From Candidatus Scatomonas pullistercoris (GTDB taxonomy: Bacteria > Bacillota > Clostridia > Lachnospirales > Lachnospiraceae), in contig DVOO01000015.1 in assembly GCA_018713515.1 (NCBI GenBank), positions 1 through 64,000 on the forward strand: a stretch of 64,000 nucleotides of DNA. Reading direction: 5' to 3'. The position numbers and the translations under genes are program-made. Position 1 is the first letter of the stretch, and each line of letters begins with the position of its first letter. Shown here in pieces: positions 1-7,860 of this stretch. Under the pieces are notes generated by a model. It had not been told where the DNA came from, searched no databases, and saw only the letters and a list, made by a program, of their open reading frames with translations.

Positions 1-51
1 GGTGAATGTAATTATTCAGCCGCAATGATCCTCTTTAACTGCACAATAAAG

Positions 52-81
52 AAATAAGCCCGCCAAAAGGCGAGCTTATTT
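52..81 (-). terminator. Hairpin terminator downstream of fic (possibly bidirectional)
   Basis: An inverted repeat (AAATAAGC, one mismatch, CGCC, AAAA loop, GGCG, GCTTATTT) lies about 150 bases past the fic stop codon. Read on the minus strand it continues into a T-rich stretch (TTTCTTTATT), which suits termination of fic. On the plus strand it could also end a gene that lies mostly outside the window. The rest of 1-234 shows no gene I can support. Confidence 0.55.
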
Positions 82-183
82 AGAATGTTTGTTTATAGCG
101 GAGCGTTGAATAATGTTTTCAGGACAGCCCCATAAGAAAAGCACCTACCTTGCGATAGATGCTTAACCTTATTATCACACCAA

Positions 184-210
184 TTCCCTTAAATACTCTC
201 TATATTTAAT
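184..210. promoter_or_regulatory. TTCCCTTA motif with TATATT box, similar to the fic promoter
   Basis: TTCCCTTA at 184-191 is followed by TATATT at 201-206 and then AATGGAA. This resembles the arrangement in the fic promoter, where TTCCCTTA lies in the spacer, followed by TATATT and a TTAAGGGAA half-site. No good -35 box is visible here. It may be an extra binding site or a decayed duplicate of the fic control region. Confidence 0.3.
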
Positions 211-234
211 GGAACATAGGTTTTATTGAGGGAA

Positions 235-1281
235 TCACTTCAATCTGTAATAGCAGATATTTTTTCCCTTGCCTTCTCGTTTCAGTTCACCAGATGCTAC
301 CAGTTTACGTAGCGCCCCCTCTACGGAACTGACGCTCAGAGAAGGACAAAGTTCACGGATATCCTGCTTCGTAAAACGCCCGATTTTATTCATTGTAGCT
401 CGGCGTACTGTTTCCAGTGCCGACAGTTTTGTTTCTATCAGAGCAAAGCGGTCTTCGAAGTCATGGTATGCAGCAAGGATAGTGCCCAGCAGATATTTGA
501 TAAACGGAATAGGGTCATCCGTTCCTTCGTGCCATCCGATCTGCGCTTGACCGAGGGCATCGTAATACAAATCTTTGTTTTTTGCGATTTTCGCCTCCAG
601 GGAGATGTATTTTCCTACATAGAATCCGTTTCTATAAAGCAGAAGCGTGGTCAACAGGCGGCTCATTCTGCCGTTGCCGTCATTAAACGGATGGATGCAC
701 AGGAAATCATGAATAAAAATCGGAATAACAATCAGCGGTTCAACTTCCATATTGCCAATGACACGATTATATTCCTCGCAGATTCTGTCTAGTGCCTCCG
801 GTGTTTCGTAGGGTGCAAGAGGCGTAAAGAGGGTTTCCACATGGCCGTCCGGGTAGGTGGCGCTGATATAGTTCTGCACACTCTTGGTTCTGCCCGCCAT
901 AGGGTTATTCATATGACTGTAGAGAATTTTATGAAGCTGAAGGATATAGTTCTGCGTGATTGGAATAGCATCAAAACTCTCATGGATGATATTCAGTGCA
1001 TCACGATAACCTGCGATTTCCTGTTCATTGCGGTTCCTGGGCGTTGTTTTTTCCTCAACAAGCTGCTTGATTCGTGTATTCGTGGTCACAATGCCTTCTA
1101 TGGCATTGGAGGCCTCGGTACTCTGTATCTTGGCAATTTCAACGAGTTTTTCCAGTTCCTGCGGGCGTTGTTTCAGATACAGTTCCTGTTTGCCTGCTTC
1201 TTTATAGATTGCTGCAATCAGGCCGAGAATATCAGAATCCCACTTTTGATTTTTTATCTCAGAATAATTAAATGTTCGCAT
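235..1281 (-). CDS. Fic family protein (probable AMP-transferase) with C-terminal winged helix
   Basis: Fic enzymes usually transfer AMP from ATP onto a hydroxyl side chain of a target protein. The catalytic motif HPFNDGNGR is complete at residues 197-205. An N-terminal inhibitory motif of the S/TxxxEG type (SNAIEG, residues 58-63) marks this as a class II Fic, in which an inhibitory helix lies ahead of the Fic core. The last 60 residues look like a winged-helix DNA-binding domain (KQDIRELCPSLSVSSVEGAL). The 348-residue length is normal for this type. The start ATG has a good GGAGGTGAG ribosome site. It is transcribed alone, and its promoter carries four related half-sites, so autoregulation through the C-terminal domain is a reasonable inference. 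The target protein is unknown. Confidence 0.9.
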   Translation of the reverse strand: MRTFNYSEIKNQKWDSDILGLIAAIYKEAGKQELYLKQRPQELEKLVEIAKIQSTEASNAIEGIVTTNTRIKQLVEEKTTPRNRNEQEIAGYRDALNIIHESFDAIPITQNYILQLHKILYSHMNNPMAGRTKSVQNYISATYPDGHVETLFTPLAPYETPEALDRICEEYNRVIGNMEVEPLIVIPIFIHDFLCIHPFNDGNGRMSRLLTTLLLYRNGFYVGKYISLEAKIAKNKDLYYDALGQAQIGWHEGTDDPIPFIKYLLGTILAAYHDFEDRFALIETKLSALETVRRATMNKIGRFTKQDIRELCPSLSVSSVEGALRKLVASGELKREGKGKNICYYRLK

Positions 1282-1299
1282 AACCTCACCTCCGAGACT

Positions 1300-1360
1300 T
1301 TCCCTTAAAATATAGCATAAAATAAGGGAAAAGTCAATTGGGTAAGGGGAAGTTCCCTTA
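1300..1360 (-). promoter_or_regulatory. fic promoter with four TTCCCTTA half-sites
   Basis: On the minus strand a -35 TTGACT (1332-1337) and -10 TATATT (1309-1314) are 17 bases apart, well placed for fic. The plus strand shows TTCCCTTA at 1300-1307, TAAGGGAA at 1323-1330, TAAGGGGA at 1343-1350 and TTCCCTTA at 1353-1360. The first two form an inverted repeat spanning the -10 box. The other two form an inverted repeat just upstream of the -35 box. This is the layout expected of a repressor operator. The winged helix at the Fic C terminus is the obvious candidate binder, which is inference. Confidence 0.65.
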
Positions 1361-1380
1361 TTAGTATTGCGCTATTAAGG

Positions 1381-1491
1381 AAAAATATTCTGGGATTGGA
1401 TGCGATTGCAGAGCGAGCGAAGAAATATCAACCGAAACCGAAAATTACATATAAAATGATACAGGAATATGTGGAGAAGAACCCTATATGA
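1381..1491 (+). pseudogene. Short 3' fragment of an unidentified gene fused to cas6
   Basis: The frame from 1381 to the TGA at 1489 reads LGLDAIAERAKKYQPKPK and then ITYKMIQEYVEKNPI. From memory this resembles a C-terminal domain attached to some clostridial proteins, including RlmD-type rRNA methyltransferases, but I cannot confirm the family. No start codon or upstream domain is present, so it is a remnant. Its last codons overlap the first codon of the cas6 fragment, which marks a deletion or recombination junction near 1470-1488. Confidence 0.35.
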
Positions 1492-2204
1492 TTGTTCCGC
1501 CGAAAGCATGTATACCGCAGACTGTGATCGAACAAGGGGTGGATTTGAAATTTGAATTTCGGCTGTTTGGCAGAGCAGTGAAATATCTTTTGCCCGTCAT
1601 TTCAGCATTGGAACAGATAGACAGATTCGGGTTGGGAGCACGCAGGTATAGATTTGAACTGAAAGGTATTATACACAGTCAGACGCAGAGGATGGTATGG
1701 TATAGGGGACAATACTATAAAGAGGCGGTTACAGCGGCTGTGTTACCTAATTACGAACTGCAGAATGTTACAGGCGCAGTGATTGTACTCTGTACCCCTC
1801 TTCGAATCCGACATGGCGGCCGGCTCATGCAGACTTTGTCCTTTCAGACATTGATCCGTTACATAACGAAGCGGATTGCGGCCATTACAGAGCGATACGG
1901 CGGTTGGATAGACAAAGAAGAAGCGGGTAGAGTTCTGTCATTAGCCGAGAATATACAGGCTGTAAATGAAGCATTTAAAGTAACACAGATGGAGAGATAT
2001 TCAAATCGAATCAATAGGAAGATGAATTTCAGCGGCTTAAGTGAAAGGATAGAATATAAAGGAGAACTGTCCCCATTTGTGCCCTGGCTGTATGCGGCGC
2101 AAAGCCTTCATATCGGACGGAACACTACATTTGGAATGGGTAATACAGGTCTATTTTATTTGAGTTGGAAGAATGGCAGGGGATGGAAAACAGTTTTACT
2201 TTGA
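1488..2204 (+). CDS. cas6: 5'-truncated CRISPR-associated endoribonuclease Cas6
   Basis: Cas6 cuts CRISPR precursor RNA within its repeats. This 238-residue product matches the C-terminal part of the family: the segment FEFRLFGRAVKYL, then TPLRIRHGGRL, then ERYSNRINRKM, and the glycine-rich RNA-binding loop near the end (LHIGRNTTFGMGNTGLFYL). Full-length members are roughly 270-300 residues, so the N-terminal RAMP portion, about 50-60 residues, is missing. The frame upstream of the ATG continues for a few plausible family residues (PYMIVPP) and then hits a stop at 1452-1454, so the gene appears cut by a deletion. No other cas genes are near. An active role without partner genes and an intact N terminus is doubtful. 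Confidence 0.75.
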   Translation: MIVPPKACIPQTVIEQGVDLKFEFRLFGRAVKYLLPVISALEQIDRFGLGARRYRFELKGIIHSQTQRMVWYRGQYYKEAVTAAVLPNYELQNVTGAVIVLCTPLRIRHGGRLMQTLSFQTLIRYITKRIAAITERYGGWIDKEEAGRVLSLAENIQAVNEAFKVTQMERYSNRINRKMNFSGLSERIEYKGELSPFVPWLYAAQSLHIGRNTTFGMGNTGLFYLSWKNGRGWKTVLL

Positions 2205-2234
2205 TGATTGCCGATAAAATACGTCGGCGTAAAA

Positions 2235-2404
2235 GTGCGAGTCATAAGCGCTCATAAAATCCCCGGGAGATTCGCACCGTGTTTTTCCCGAAAAATAAGA
2301 GAAAATAGAAGTAATTTGCATCATAAACCTTGTCTTATTGAAAATATATTGCTATAATTGCATAAACAATTACGGGAAACTATGGAAAATTGTGCGCGAT
2401 TTCC
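2235..2404 (+). promoter_or_regulatory. CRISPR-leader-like sequence with intact promoter
   Basis: An inverted repeat GTGCGA (2235-2240) and TCGCAC (2272-2277) encloses CCCCGGGAGA. From memory, similar elements lie between cas2 and the array in type I-C loci. It is followed by an AT-rich stretch with TTGTCT (2330-2335), a 17-base spacer and TATAAT (2353-2358). The single repeat begins at 2405. The order cas gene, leader, promoter, repeat is that of a CRISPR locus. Identification as a leader is inference from position and remembered sequence. Confidence 0.5.
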
Positions 2405-2436
2405 GCCGTTCCCTATGCGGGAGCGTGAATTAAAAT
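2405..2436 (+). CRISPR. Single orphan type I-C-like CRISPR repeat
   Basis: A 32-base segment contains the core TCCCTATGCGGGAGCGTG and ends in AATTAAAAT. Type I-C repeats are 32-33 bases long, have a short GC stem and end in GTGGATTGAAAT. This copy keeps the stem (TTCCC against GGGAG with a TATGC loop) and differs from the usual tail at two positions. There is no second copy within the window, so no spacer exists. It sits directly upstream of a small membrane protein gene. It is best read as the last repeat left after array loss. Confidence 0.55.
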
Positions 2437-2460
2437 TCATAAAAAGAGGAAAATATAAAA

Positions 2461-2750
2461 TGAAACGCTTACTCTGGGCTCCGATAAGAATTTTCATATT
2501 CGCTGTGCAGTACCGTATGTACGGAGTGATTGCGGTCTATGTGATAGCTTTTGGCTTCATAGCCACATGGATCAGAAGTGGTTTTTGGCCAGCTGCGATC
2601 AGCATAGGCGTGATAGTAGCGTGCATATTAATTCTCCGCGGAGTGAAAGGCTGGTTAGAAAGGCTGACAGGGGGAACAAGCGATTTGCACAGGAGGATCC
2701 GCAGGGAGGAAAGAAAAAAACAGCTGATGGAATATTTATCGAAAGACTGA
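2461..2750 (+). CDS. Small membrane protein, unknown function
   Basis: A 96-residue protein with two predicted membrane segments (about residues 18-33 and 38-56) and a strongly basic C-terminal tail (HRRIRREERKKQ). The ATG at 2461 is chosen because AAGAGGAAAATATAAA gives a ribosome site. An upstream in-frame ATG would include the CRISPR repeat in the coding frame and has no ribosome site. The promoter in the leader-like sequence at 2330-2358 reads into it. Its stop TGA overlaps the ATG of the Fic fragment (TGATG), so the two were probably translated together. I do not recognise the family. Confidence 0.55.
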
Positions 2751-3145
2751 TGGAAAATACGTTTGAGATATCTGTGTTTGCAAATGATCAACATTTTATG
2801 CCTAAATGGTATTTGTCTGAAATGTGCCTGGGCCAGCCATTATCGCAGGAGCTTCTGCAGTGGTATCACAGCCATGACACATCATTATCCGTCCTGGCTG
2901 AATTTCATGCACGCTATGAGTGCATTCATCCCTTCCAGGATGGAAATGGACGGACGAGACGGTTTATTCTGTTCAGGGAATGCCTGGTAAATGATCTGGT
3001 TCCTTTGATCATCATGGATGAAAACCGAACGGAATACCTGCATGCCCTGGCGGGCTACCGCAATGGATAAGGGATAGAGAAGTTGACAATGCTGTTCCGG
3101 AAAGAGCAGAAATCCTATAAGGAAAAATGCAAATACTTCATGTGA
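2750..3145 (+). pseudogene. Truncated Fic gene with in-frame stop
   Basis: From the ATG at 2750 the frame encodes a Fic core with a complete HPFQDGNGR motif, preceded by LAEFHARYECI and followed by RFILFRECLVNDLVPLIIMD. A TAA at 3068-3070 stops it after GYRNG. The same frame then continues without a gap as GIEKLTMLFRKEQKSYKEK and ends at the TGA at 3143-3145, giving the usual Fic C-terminal helix. The inactivation therefore looks like a nonsense mutation or small local change, not a frameshift. The N-terminal portion is also short compared with intact Fic proteins. It is only distantly similar to the Fic protein at the left end of the window. Confidence 0.7.
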
Positions 3146-3154
3146 AAATTCAGT

Positions 3155-3598
3155 TTACGCCGTTTCCCAGCGGATTTCCCGGCGGGTATCCTCTGCTACA
3201 TCAGCGAGGGTGATTTTTTTCATGGCTTCCTCCATCGCCTCCTGCACCTGCAGGAGTTTTTTGTCCATGGCCTTATGAATATTCCTGCCCACGGGGCAGT
3301 TTGTGTTCGGATTTTCATGGAAATGAAACAGGCCTTCCTCGTTTATGCAGTCGACTGCTTTATAAATATCATAAAAAGTGACTTCATCCAGTTTCCTGGC
3401 CAGCGCGATGCCGCTTTTCCCCTGGCTGATATCGATGATTCCGGCTTCCTTGAGCTTTCGCATCACATTCCGGACAATTAAAGGGTTTGCCCCCACGCTG
3501 CAGGCCAGGAAACTGCTCGTCACTTTTTCTTTGTCTTGGAAATAGTCAATTGCGGTAATAATATGTACCGCTATCGTAAATCTGCTTGTAATCTGCAT
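3155..3598 (-). CDS. Rrf2 family transcriptional regulator (YwnA-like)
   Basis: Rrf2 proteins are small dimeric winged-helix regulators. Some sense redox state or nitric oxide through an iron-sulphur cluster. The 147-residue product has the N-terminal winged helix (TSSFLACSVGANPLIVRNVM) and the family signature NTNCPVG near residue 100. Only one cysteine lies in the cluster-binding region, whereas IscR and NsrR use three. It is therefore more like the YwnA branch and may not bind a cluster. A GGAGGATCC ribosome site precedes the ATG. It is convergent with the Fic remnant and transcribed alone, so its targets are not obvious. Confidence 0.85.
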   Translation of the reverse strand: MQITSRFTIAVHIITAIDYFQDKEKVTSSFLACSVGANPLIVRNVMRKLKEAGIIDISQGKSGIALARKLDEVTFYDIYKAVDCINEEGLFHFHENPNTNCPVGRNIHKAMDKKLLQVQEAMEEAMKKITLADVAEDTRREIRWETA

Positions 3599-3746
3599 GA
3601 CAGGATCCTCCTGCTTGTAATATAGTCTTTTGTGCGAAGCTGGAAATCAGCAAAGAGATGTGCTGCAGTATCTTGTACAAATGGCTTGTGAAGAAGGGAA
3701 AATCAGAAATGGCATTTCATTATAAGAAAGGATACAGGGAATTATA

Positions 3747-3789
3747 GAGAGCGGGGCAGGAGCGGACGCAATTTTACGCTCCCGCTCTC
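3747..3789 (-). terminator. Hairpin at the end of the comEA-holA operon
   Basis: A perfect 9-bp stem, GAGAGCGGG (3747-3755) against CCCGCTCTC (3781-3789), has a further inner GAGCG/CGCTC pair. It lies 47 bases past the holA stop codon on the minus strand. The run of T after it is weak (TATAATT), so termination may be incomplete or Rho-assisted. Confidence 0.5.
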
Positions 3790-3835
3790 AGATATTCTTC
3801 CCGCTGCAATCGATTCATTTTCTGCCTTTCTGCCC

Positions 3836-4813
3836 TCAGGCACTGTATTTTACAAGCATCAGTTCTACGCTCAGAACATCGTCCAGGCGTCCGGTTTTTA
3901 CATCCGTCTCTGCGGCGGTAAAGTTTTCTACGGCCTCCGTCAGTTCCTGGAGGGAGAAGCGCCTGGCCAGAGGCATCAGGTTCCGCACCACGAAGGGAGC
4001 CAGCCCCAGACGGGAGGCGATGGTCTTCTGATCCGCCCCTTCTTCCATCAGGGTTTTAACCAGCAGCAGCTGGTTAAACTGCCGGGCCATCAGGTACAGG
4101 ATCCGCATGGGAGGCTCCTTCAGAGCCAGCAGATCATAGTACAGCTGCAGCGCCTCCCTCTGGCGTTTTTCCGTGACGGCGCGGATCATATCAAAGATCC
4201 GGTTGGAGAGCTGGGTGGTGCAGATGGCCTCAATGTCCTGAGCCCGGATGATCTCCCGCCCCTCCGCATAATCCAGGAGCTTCTGAAGCTCCATGTGGAT
4301 ATTGCCCATGTCTGTGCCTGTCTTTCCGAGAAACAGTTCCATATCCGGCCGGGTAATCTTTTTCCCGGATTTTTTTAGAATGCCGAGGATCCAGCGGATC
4401 AGGGCGTCCTCCTTCTGCTGGCCGAATTCCACGGCAATTCCTGTCTTCTGCAGAGCTTTGTAGGTCCGGCTCCGCTTGTCCACCTCATCCTCCACAAAAA
4501 TGAGCACCAGGTATTCCGGGAGGGAGGAAAGGTAGTCGGCCAGCCGGTCTGCCTTGTTTTTGAAAAACCCGGTATTTTCCAGAAGGATAACCCGATGGTC
4601 AGCAAAGAAGGGCATGGTTTCCGCCAGATCTATGATCTCTCCCTCGTTTTGTCCCTTTCCCTCAAAGCGGGAAAAATTCATGGTATCCCCCTCCGGAAGC
4701 AATGCGTCCAGGAGCTTTTGGCGGTACTGATTCTTCAGATAGGCCTCTGAGCCGTAGAGAAGATATGCTCTGTGAAAATTCCCGCTTTTAATATCCTCAA
4801 GAATCTCTTTCAT
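3836..4813 (-). CDS. holA: DNA polymerase III subunit delta
   Basis: The delta subunit opens the sliding clamp in the clamp-loader complex at replication forks. The 325-residue length is normal. Family features include the start YLLYGSEAYLKNQYRQKL, the central LALKEPPMRILYLMARQFN segment and the C-terminal helical collar domain. The ATG at 4813 is preferred to a GTG six bases upstream because AAGAAGG sits six bases before it. The gene overlaps the end of the upstream glycosyltransferase by 17 bases, indicating translational coupling. Its place before rpsT and gpr in the order of this region is typical of Firmicutes. Confidence 0.93.
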   Translation of the reverse strand: MKEILEDIKSGNFHRAYLLYGSEAYLKNQYRQKLLDALLPEGDTMNFSRFEGKGQNEGEIIDLAETMPFFADHRVILLENTGFFKNKADRLADYLSSLPEYLVLIFVEDEVDKRSRTYKALQKTGIAVEFGQQKEDALIRWILGILKKSGKKITRPDMELFLGKTGTDMGNIHMELQKLLDYAEGREIIRAQDIEAICTTQLSNRIFDMIRAVTEKRQREALQLYYDLLALKEPPMRILYLMARQFNQLLLVKTLMEEGADQKTIASRLGLAPFVVRNLMPLARRFSLQELTEAVENFTAAETDVKTGRLDDVLSVELMLVKYSA

Positions 4814-5546
4814 GTGCACCTTCTTTCAGCATTCTGTCCAGACGGCGGTTCAGCCGCAGAAAGTCTCCCAGCGCCTGCCTGCCGATCCGGAAGATACGTT
4901 TCAGATTGATGGAATTTACACCCCCCTGTCTGGGCCGGAAGGTGATGGGAAGATACAGGACGGGCAGCTTTCTCTTGGCGTACAGGACAGAGAGCAGCAC
5001 GTTGGACAGGCCGAAATCTTTGGGAATCAGCCGGAGATTCTGCCGCAGGGGCTGTATCTGCATCAGCCGGTAGGGAGTATTGGCATCGCGTATTTTGACG
5101 CGGAAACACAGGCGGAGCACCAGGCGCAGCACCCGGGTGACCAGCACCCGGGAGAAGCCGTCCTGCCGGTGCCTGCGGTCGCCGATCACCATGGCAAATT
5201 CCTTCCGGTGTTTCCAGAATTTTTCGAATTCCTCCGGCCGTGTCTGGCCGTCGCTGTCTGTCTGAAAGACGTAGTCCGCGTCCTGCTCTGCCGCAAAATG
5301 ATATCCCCGCAGGACCGCTCCGCCGTGTCCCCGGTTCGGTTCCGAGAGGGGGAGAAGCAGGGGATGGGCTGCGGCAAAGGCGTCCAGGATCGCGCCGGTG
5401 CGGTCGCGGCTGCCGTCATTGATTACAACAAGGCGGGAGCGCCCCCCGGCATTATGGCGCTCCACCACCGGATACCATTCTTCCAGTACCCGTCCGATAT
5501 TCGTTTCTTCATTATAGGCAGGAATAATAATATATAAACAATCCAT
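4797..5546 (-). CDS. GT2 family glycosyltransferase (DPM1-like)
   Basis: The product is a single GT-A glycosyltransferase domain: IIPAYNEETNIGRVLEEW at the N terminus, VVINDGSRDRTG, and the metal-binding FQTDSDGQTRPEEF motif. It lacks the C-terminal membrane helices found in GtrB-type enzymes. At 249 residues it resembles dolichyl-phosphate mannose synthase-like proteins. Donor and acceptor cannot be deduced. It is embedded between comEC and holA, outside the large glycan cluster, and so may serve a separate housekeeping glycolipid. Confidence 0.85.
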   Translation of the reverse strand: MDCLYIIIPAYNEETNIGRVLEEWYPVVERHNAGGRSRLVVINDGSRDRTGAILDAFAAAHPLLLPLSEPNRGHGGAVLRGYHFAAEQDADYVFQTDSDGQTRPEEFEKFWKHRKEFAMVIGDRRHRQDGFSRVLVTRVLRLVLRLCFRVKIRDANTPYRLMQIQPLRQNLRLIPKDFGLSNVLLSVLYAKRKLPVLYLPITFRPRQGGVNSINLKRIFRIGRQALGDFLRLNRRLDRMLKEGAHERDS

Positions 5547-5602
5547 AATATGTCCTATTCTGTATTCCGTTTTCGGGGGTGGAAAATACTTTCACCGAAT
5601 GG

Positions 5603-7858
5603 TTATAGGATATCATATTCAGAGAGAAAGGTAAATACTTCGATTGTCTGTCCGTCTGTCACCGCCCGGATGGCTCCGCACCGGGAGGTGCAGAAGATGC
5701 GGGTACCCGCCTGCCGGAGCCTGTCCAGAGTTTCCCGGTGAGGATGGCCGTACACGCTGTTTTCCGGGGCGGAAATGACGCAGACCGCCGGCGCGGCGGC
5801 TTCCAGAAAAGCTTCGCCGGTGGAATTCCTGGATCCGTGGTGAGCGGCTTTCAGATATTCACAGGCAGTCAGGGTGTCCGCGAGAGCTTCTTCTCCCGGG
5901 CCCTCCAGATCGCCGGTCAGAAGAAAGTCCATTTCCTTATAATGAACGGCCAGCACCAGAGAAGCACTGTTTTCCTCTCCGGAGGGGACTGTCTGCCCAG
6001 GTTTTGGATACAGAACCTGGATCCTGCAGCTGCCGGTCCGGATAAGATCTCCGGCCCGGAGATAGGAGACCTGCACGTCTGCCGCGGCGGCAGGCCGGGT
6101 CAGCGCTTCCGTTCCCTCTCTTCCCTGCATCCACTCCGGAAGAAACAGCCGTTTTACAGAAAGCTGGGTGTCCCCATTCGCTATGGCCTGGAGCAGCTCC
6201 TGGATGCCGTTTATGTGATCCGCATCGGGATGTGTAATAAAAATCCCCTCCAGCCGGCGGATTCCCTGCTGCTTCAGGTAAGGGAGGATCCGGTATTTTC
6301 CAACCAGGGATTCGCTGCTGCTGCCGCCGTCCACCAGGAAGTGGACGCTGCCGGCCTGGAGGGCCAGGCAGTCTCCCTGGCCCACATCCAGAGCTGTCAG
6401 GGAAAAGGCAGTCTCCCGTCTAAAAAAGAGCAGGCTGCACAGGAGCAGAGCTGCCGCAGGAAGCGCCGGAGAGATTTTCCGGACGGATTTTCCCTCGGCG
6501 CGTCTCCGGCACCAGAAGACAAAGAGTCCGATGCCGGCGTAGCAGAGAACCACCTGCCAGGGCCTGGGCTGGCCGCAGATAAGAAGGCCGCCGGGCAGCC
6601 GGCGCAGCAGCTCCATGGCCGACTCAAAGATTTCCAGCAGCAGTCCCGGGGCGTACAGAAGAAGCCGCCCTGCCTGCAGGGAGAAGAGGGCCGCGCAGCT
6701 GCCTGCCAGTCCCAGGATCATCAGTCCCCCCATAAAGGGGAGCATCAGCAGATTAATCAGGGTACTCCAGAGGGGAATCTCATAAAAATAGTAGGCGGTC
6801 AGCGGCAGGGCGGCGGCCCAGACGACACCGCAGGAGAGTGCGGTTTCCAGAACGCGGGCCGTCAGGCGTCTCAGACGGCCGCTCCTGTGTCCCGGCTTTG
6901 GAAGGAGAGAGACTGCGGCGGGGCTTACGACGCCCACGGCAATGACTGCCGTGAAGGAAAGCTGAAAGCCGCTGTAGAAAAGCATGCCGGGATTTTCCAG
7001 AAGAATCAGGATTCCGGACAGGGACAGGGCACAGAGCATATCGTAGCTCCGGCCGGTCAGCTGGGCGCCAAGGCTTACGGAAAACATGAGGAAGGCGCGG
7101 ATTGTGGCGGCTTGAGCGCCCGTGAACAGACAGTAGCAGAGCATAACGGCCGCTGCCGCGGCGGCGGCCGGAAGGCGCAGGGGCAGCAGACGCCGGACAA
7201 ACCGGTAAAGAGCCAGCCCCATGAGACTTATATGGAGCCCGGATATGGAAAGAATGTGGGATACGCCGCCGAATTGATAGTTGATTCTGGAGTCTTCCTC
7301 CAGAAGACTCCGGTCGCCCCAGAGCATGGCGGCCAGAATGCCTGCCTGTCCGCCGGGCAGGGCCAGAGAAACTCTTTCCGAAAGAGATTCCCGGAGCTGC
7401 GCCATCCATTCTCCCGCAGGGAGAGCCGGCGCTTTCAGAAGACGGATATTTTCGGCCCAGACAAAATAAAATATTTTCTGGCAGGCATAATAGGAACGGG
7501 CATCAAATTGTCCGGGATTCCGTCCGGATTCCGGTTTGTCCAGCACGCCGGCGGCCAGAATCTCGGCGCCTACCGGATACTTTTCCGGGCTCTGAACGGT
7601 CAGATAAATATTGTTTAGGGGAGTTTCCTGATTGTGAAAAAAAAGAATTGTGTTTTTCAGATAGTAGCGGACAGAATTTGGTTTCTGTTCCCGCCGTGAG
7701 ATTTGTCCTATGACGTGTATTTCTGTTTCCTCTTTGACCGCGTCTTCGATCAGAGATGTGCCGGCCGGCTCGCCGAAGATCGGGAGACCGGCCAGCTTCA
7801 TCAGAAAAATAGCGGTCATAAGGCCGATACACGCCAGGCATAAAGGCCTTTTTTTCAA
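5603..7858 (-). CDS. comEC: ComEC/Rec2 family DNA uptake channel
   Basis: ComEC forms the membrane channel through which one DNA strand enters during natural transformation. The 751-residue protein has an N-terminal membrane segment and soluble domain (about 1-170), a central multi-helix competence domain beginning near GQAGILAAMLWGDRSLL and SISGLHISLMGLALY, and a C-terminal metallo-beta-lactamase-like domain with the metal-binding HPDADHING and a later LTGDLEGPGE motif. The start is a TTG at 7858, three bases after the stop of the preceding gene, with GAGG before it. It is co-transcribed with comEA, which encodes the DNA receptor. All key parts are present, so DNA uptake is possible in principle. 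Confidence 0.92.
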   Translation of the reverse strand: MKKRPLCLACIGLMTAIFLMKLAGLPIFGEPAGTSLIEDAVKEETEIHVIGQISRREQKPNSVRYYLKNTILFFHNQETPLNNIYLTVQSPEKYPVGAEILAAGVLDKPESGRNPGQFDARSYYACQKIFYFVWAENIRLLKAPALPAGEWMAQLRESLSERVSLALPGGQAGILAAMLWGDRSLLEEDSRINYQFGGVSHILSISGLHISLMGLALYRFVRRLLPLRLPAAAAAAAVMLCYCLFTGAQAATIRAFLMFSVSLGAQLTGRSYDMLCALSLSGILILLENPGMLFYSGFQLSFTAVIAVGVVSPAAVSLLPKPGHRSGRLRRLTARVLETALSCGVVWAAALPLTAYYFYEIPLWSTLINLLMLPFMGGLMILGLAGSCAALFSLQAGRLLLYAPGLLLEIFESAMELLRRLPGGLLICGQPRPWQVVLCYAGIGLFVFWCRRRAEGKSVRKISPALPAAALLLCSLLFFRRETAFSLTALDVGQGDCLALQAGSVHFLVDGGSSSESLVGKYRILPYLKQQGIRRLEGIFITHPDADHINGIQELLQAIANGDTQLSVKRLFLPEWMQGREGTEALTRPAAAADVQVSYLRAGDLIRTGSCRIQVLYPKPGQTVPSGEENSASLVLAVHYKEMDFLLTGDLEGPGEEALADTLTACEYLKAAHHGSRNSTGEAFLEAAAPAVCVISAPENSVYGHPHRETLDRLRQAGTRIFCTSRCGAIRAVTDGQTIEVFTFLSEYDIL

Positions 7859-7860
7859 TA

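Noticed and set aside
1-57. A short open frame at the left edge ending at a TAA in the terminator stem
   Set aside because: Only 18 codons are visible and they match nothing I recognise. It may be the end of a gene outside the window, but that cannot be supported.
5738-7618. A 626-codon open frame on the plus strand opposite comEC
   Set aside because: The ComEC frame has clear domains and a proper start. The opposite frame shows no recognisable motif.
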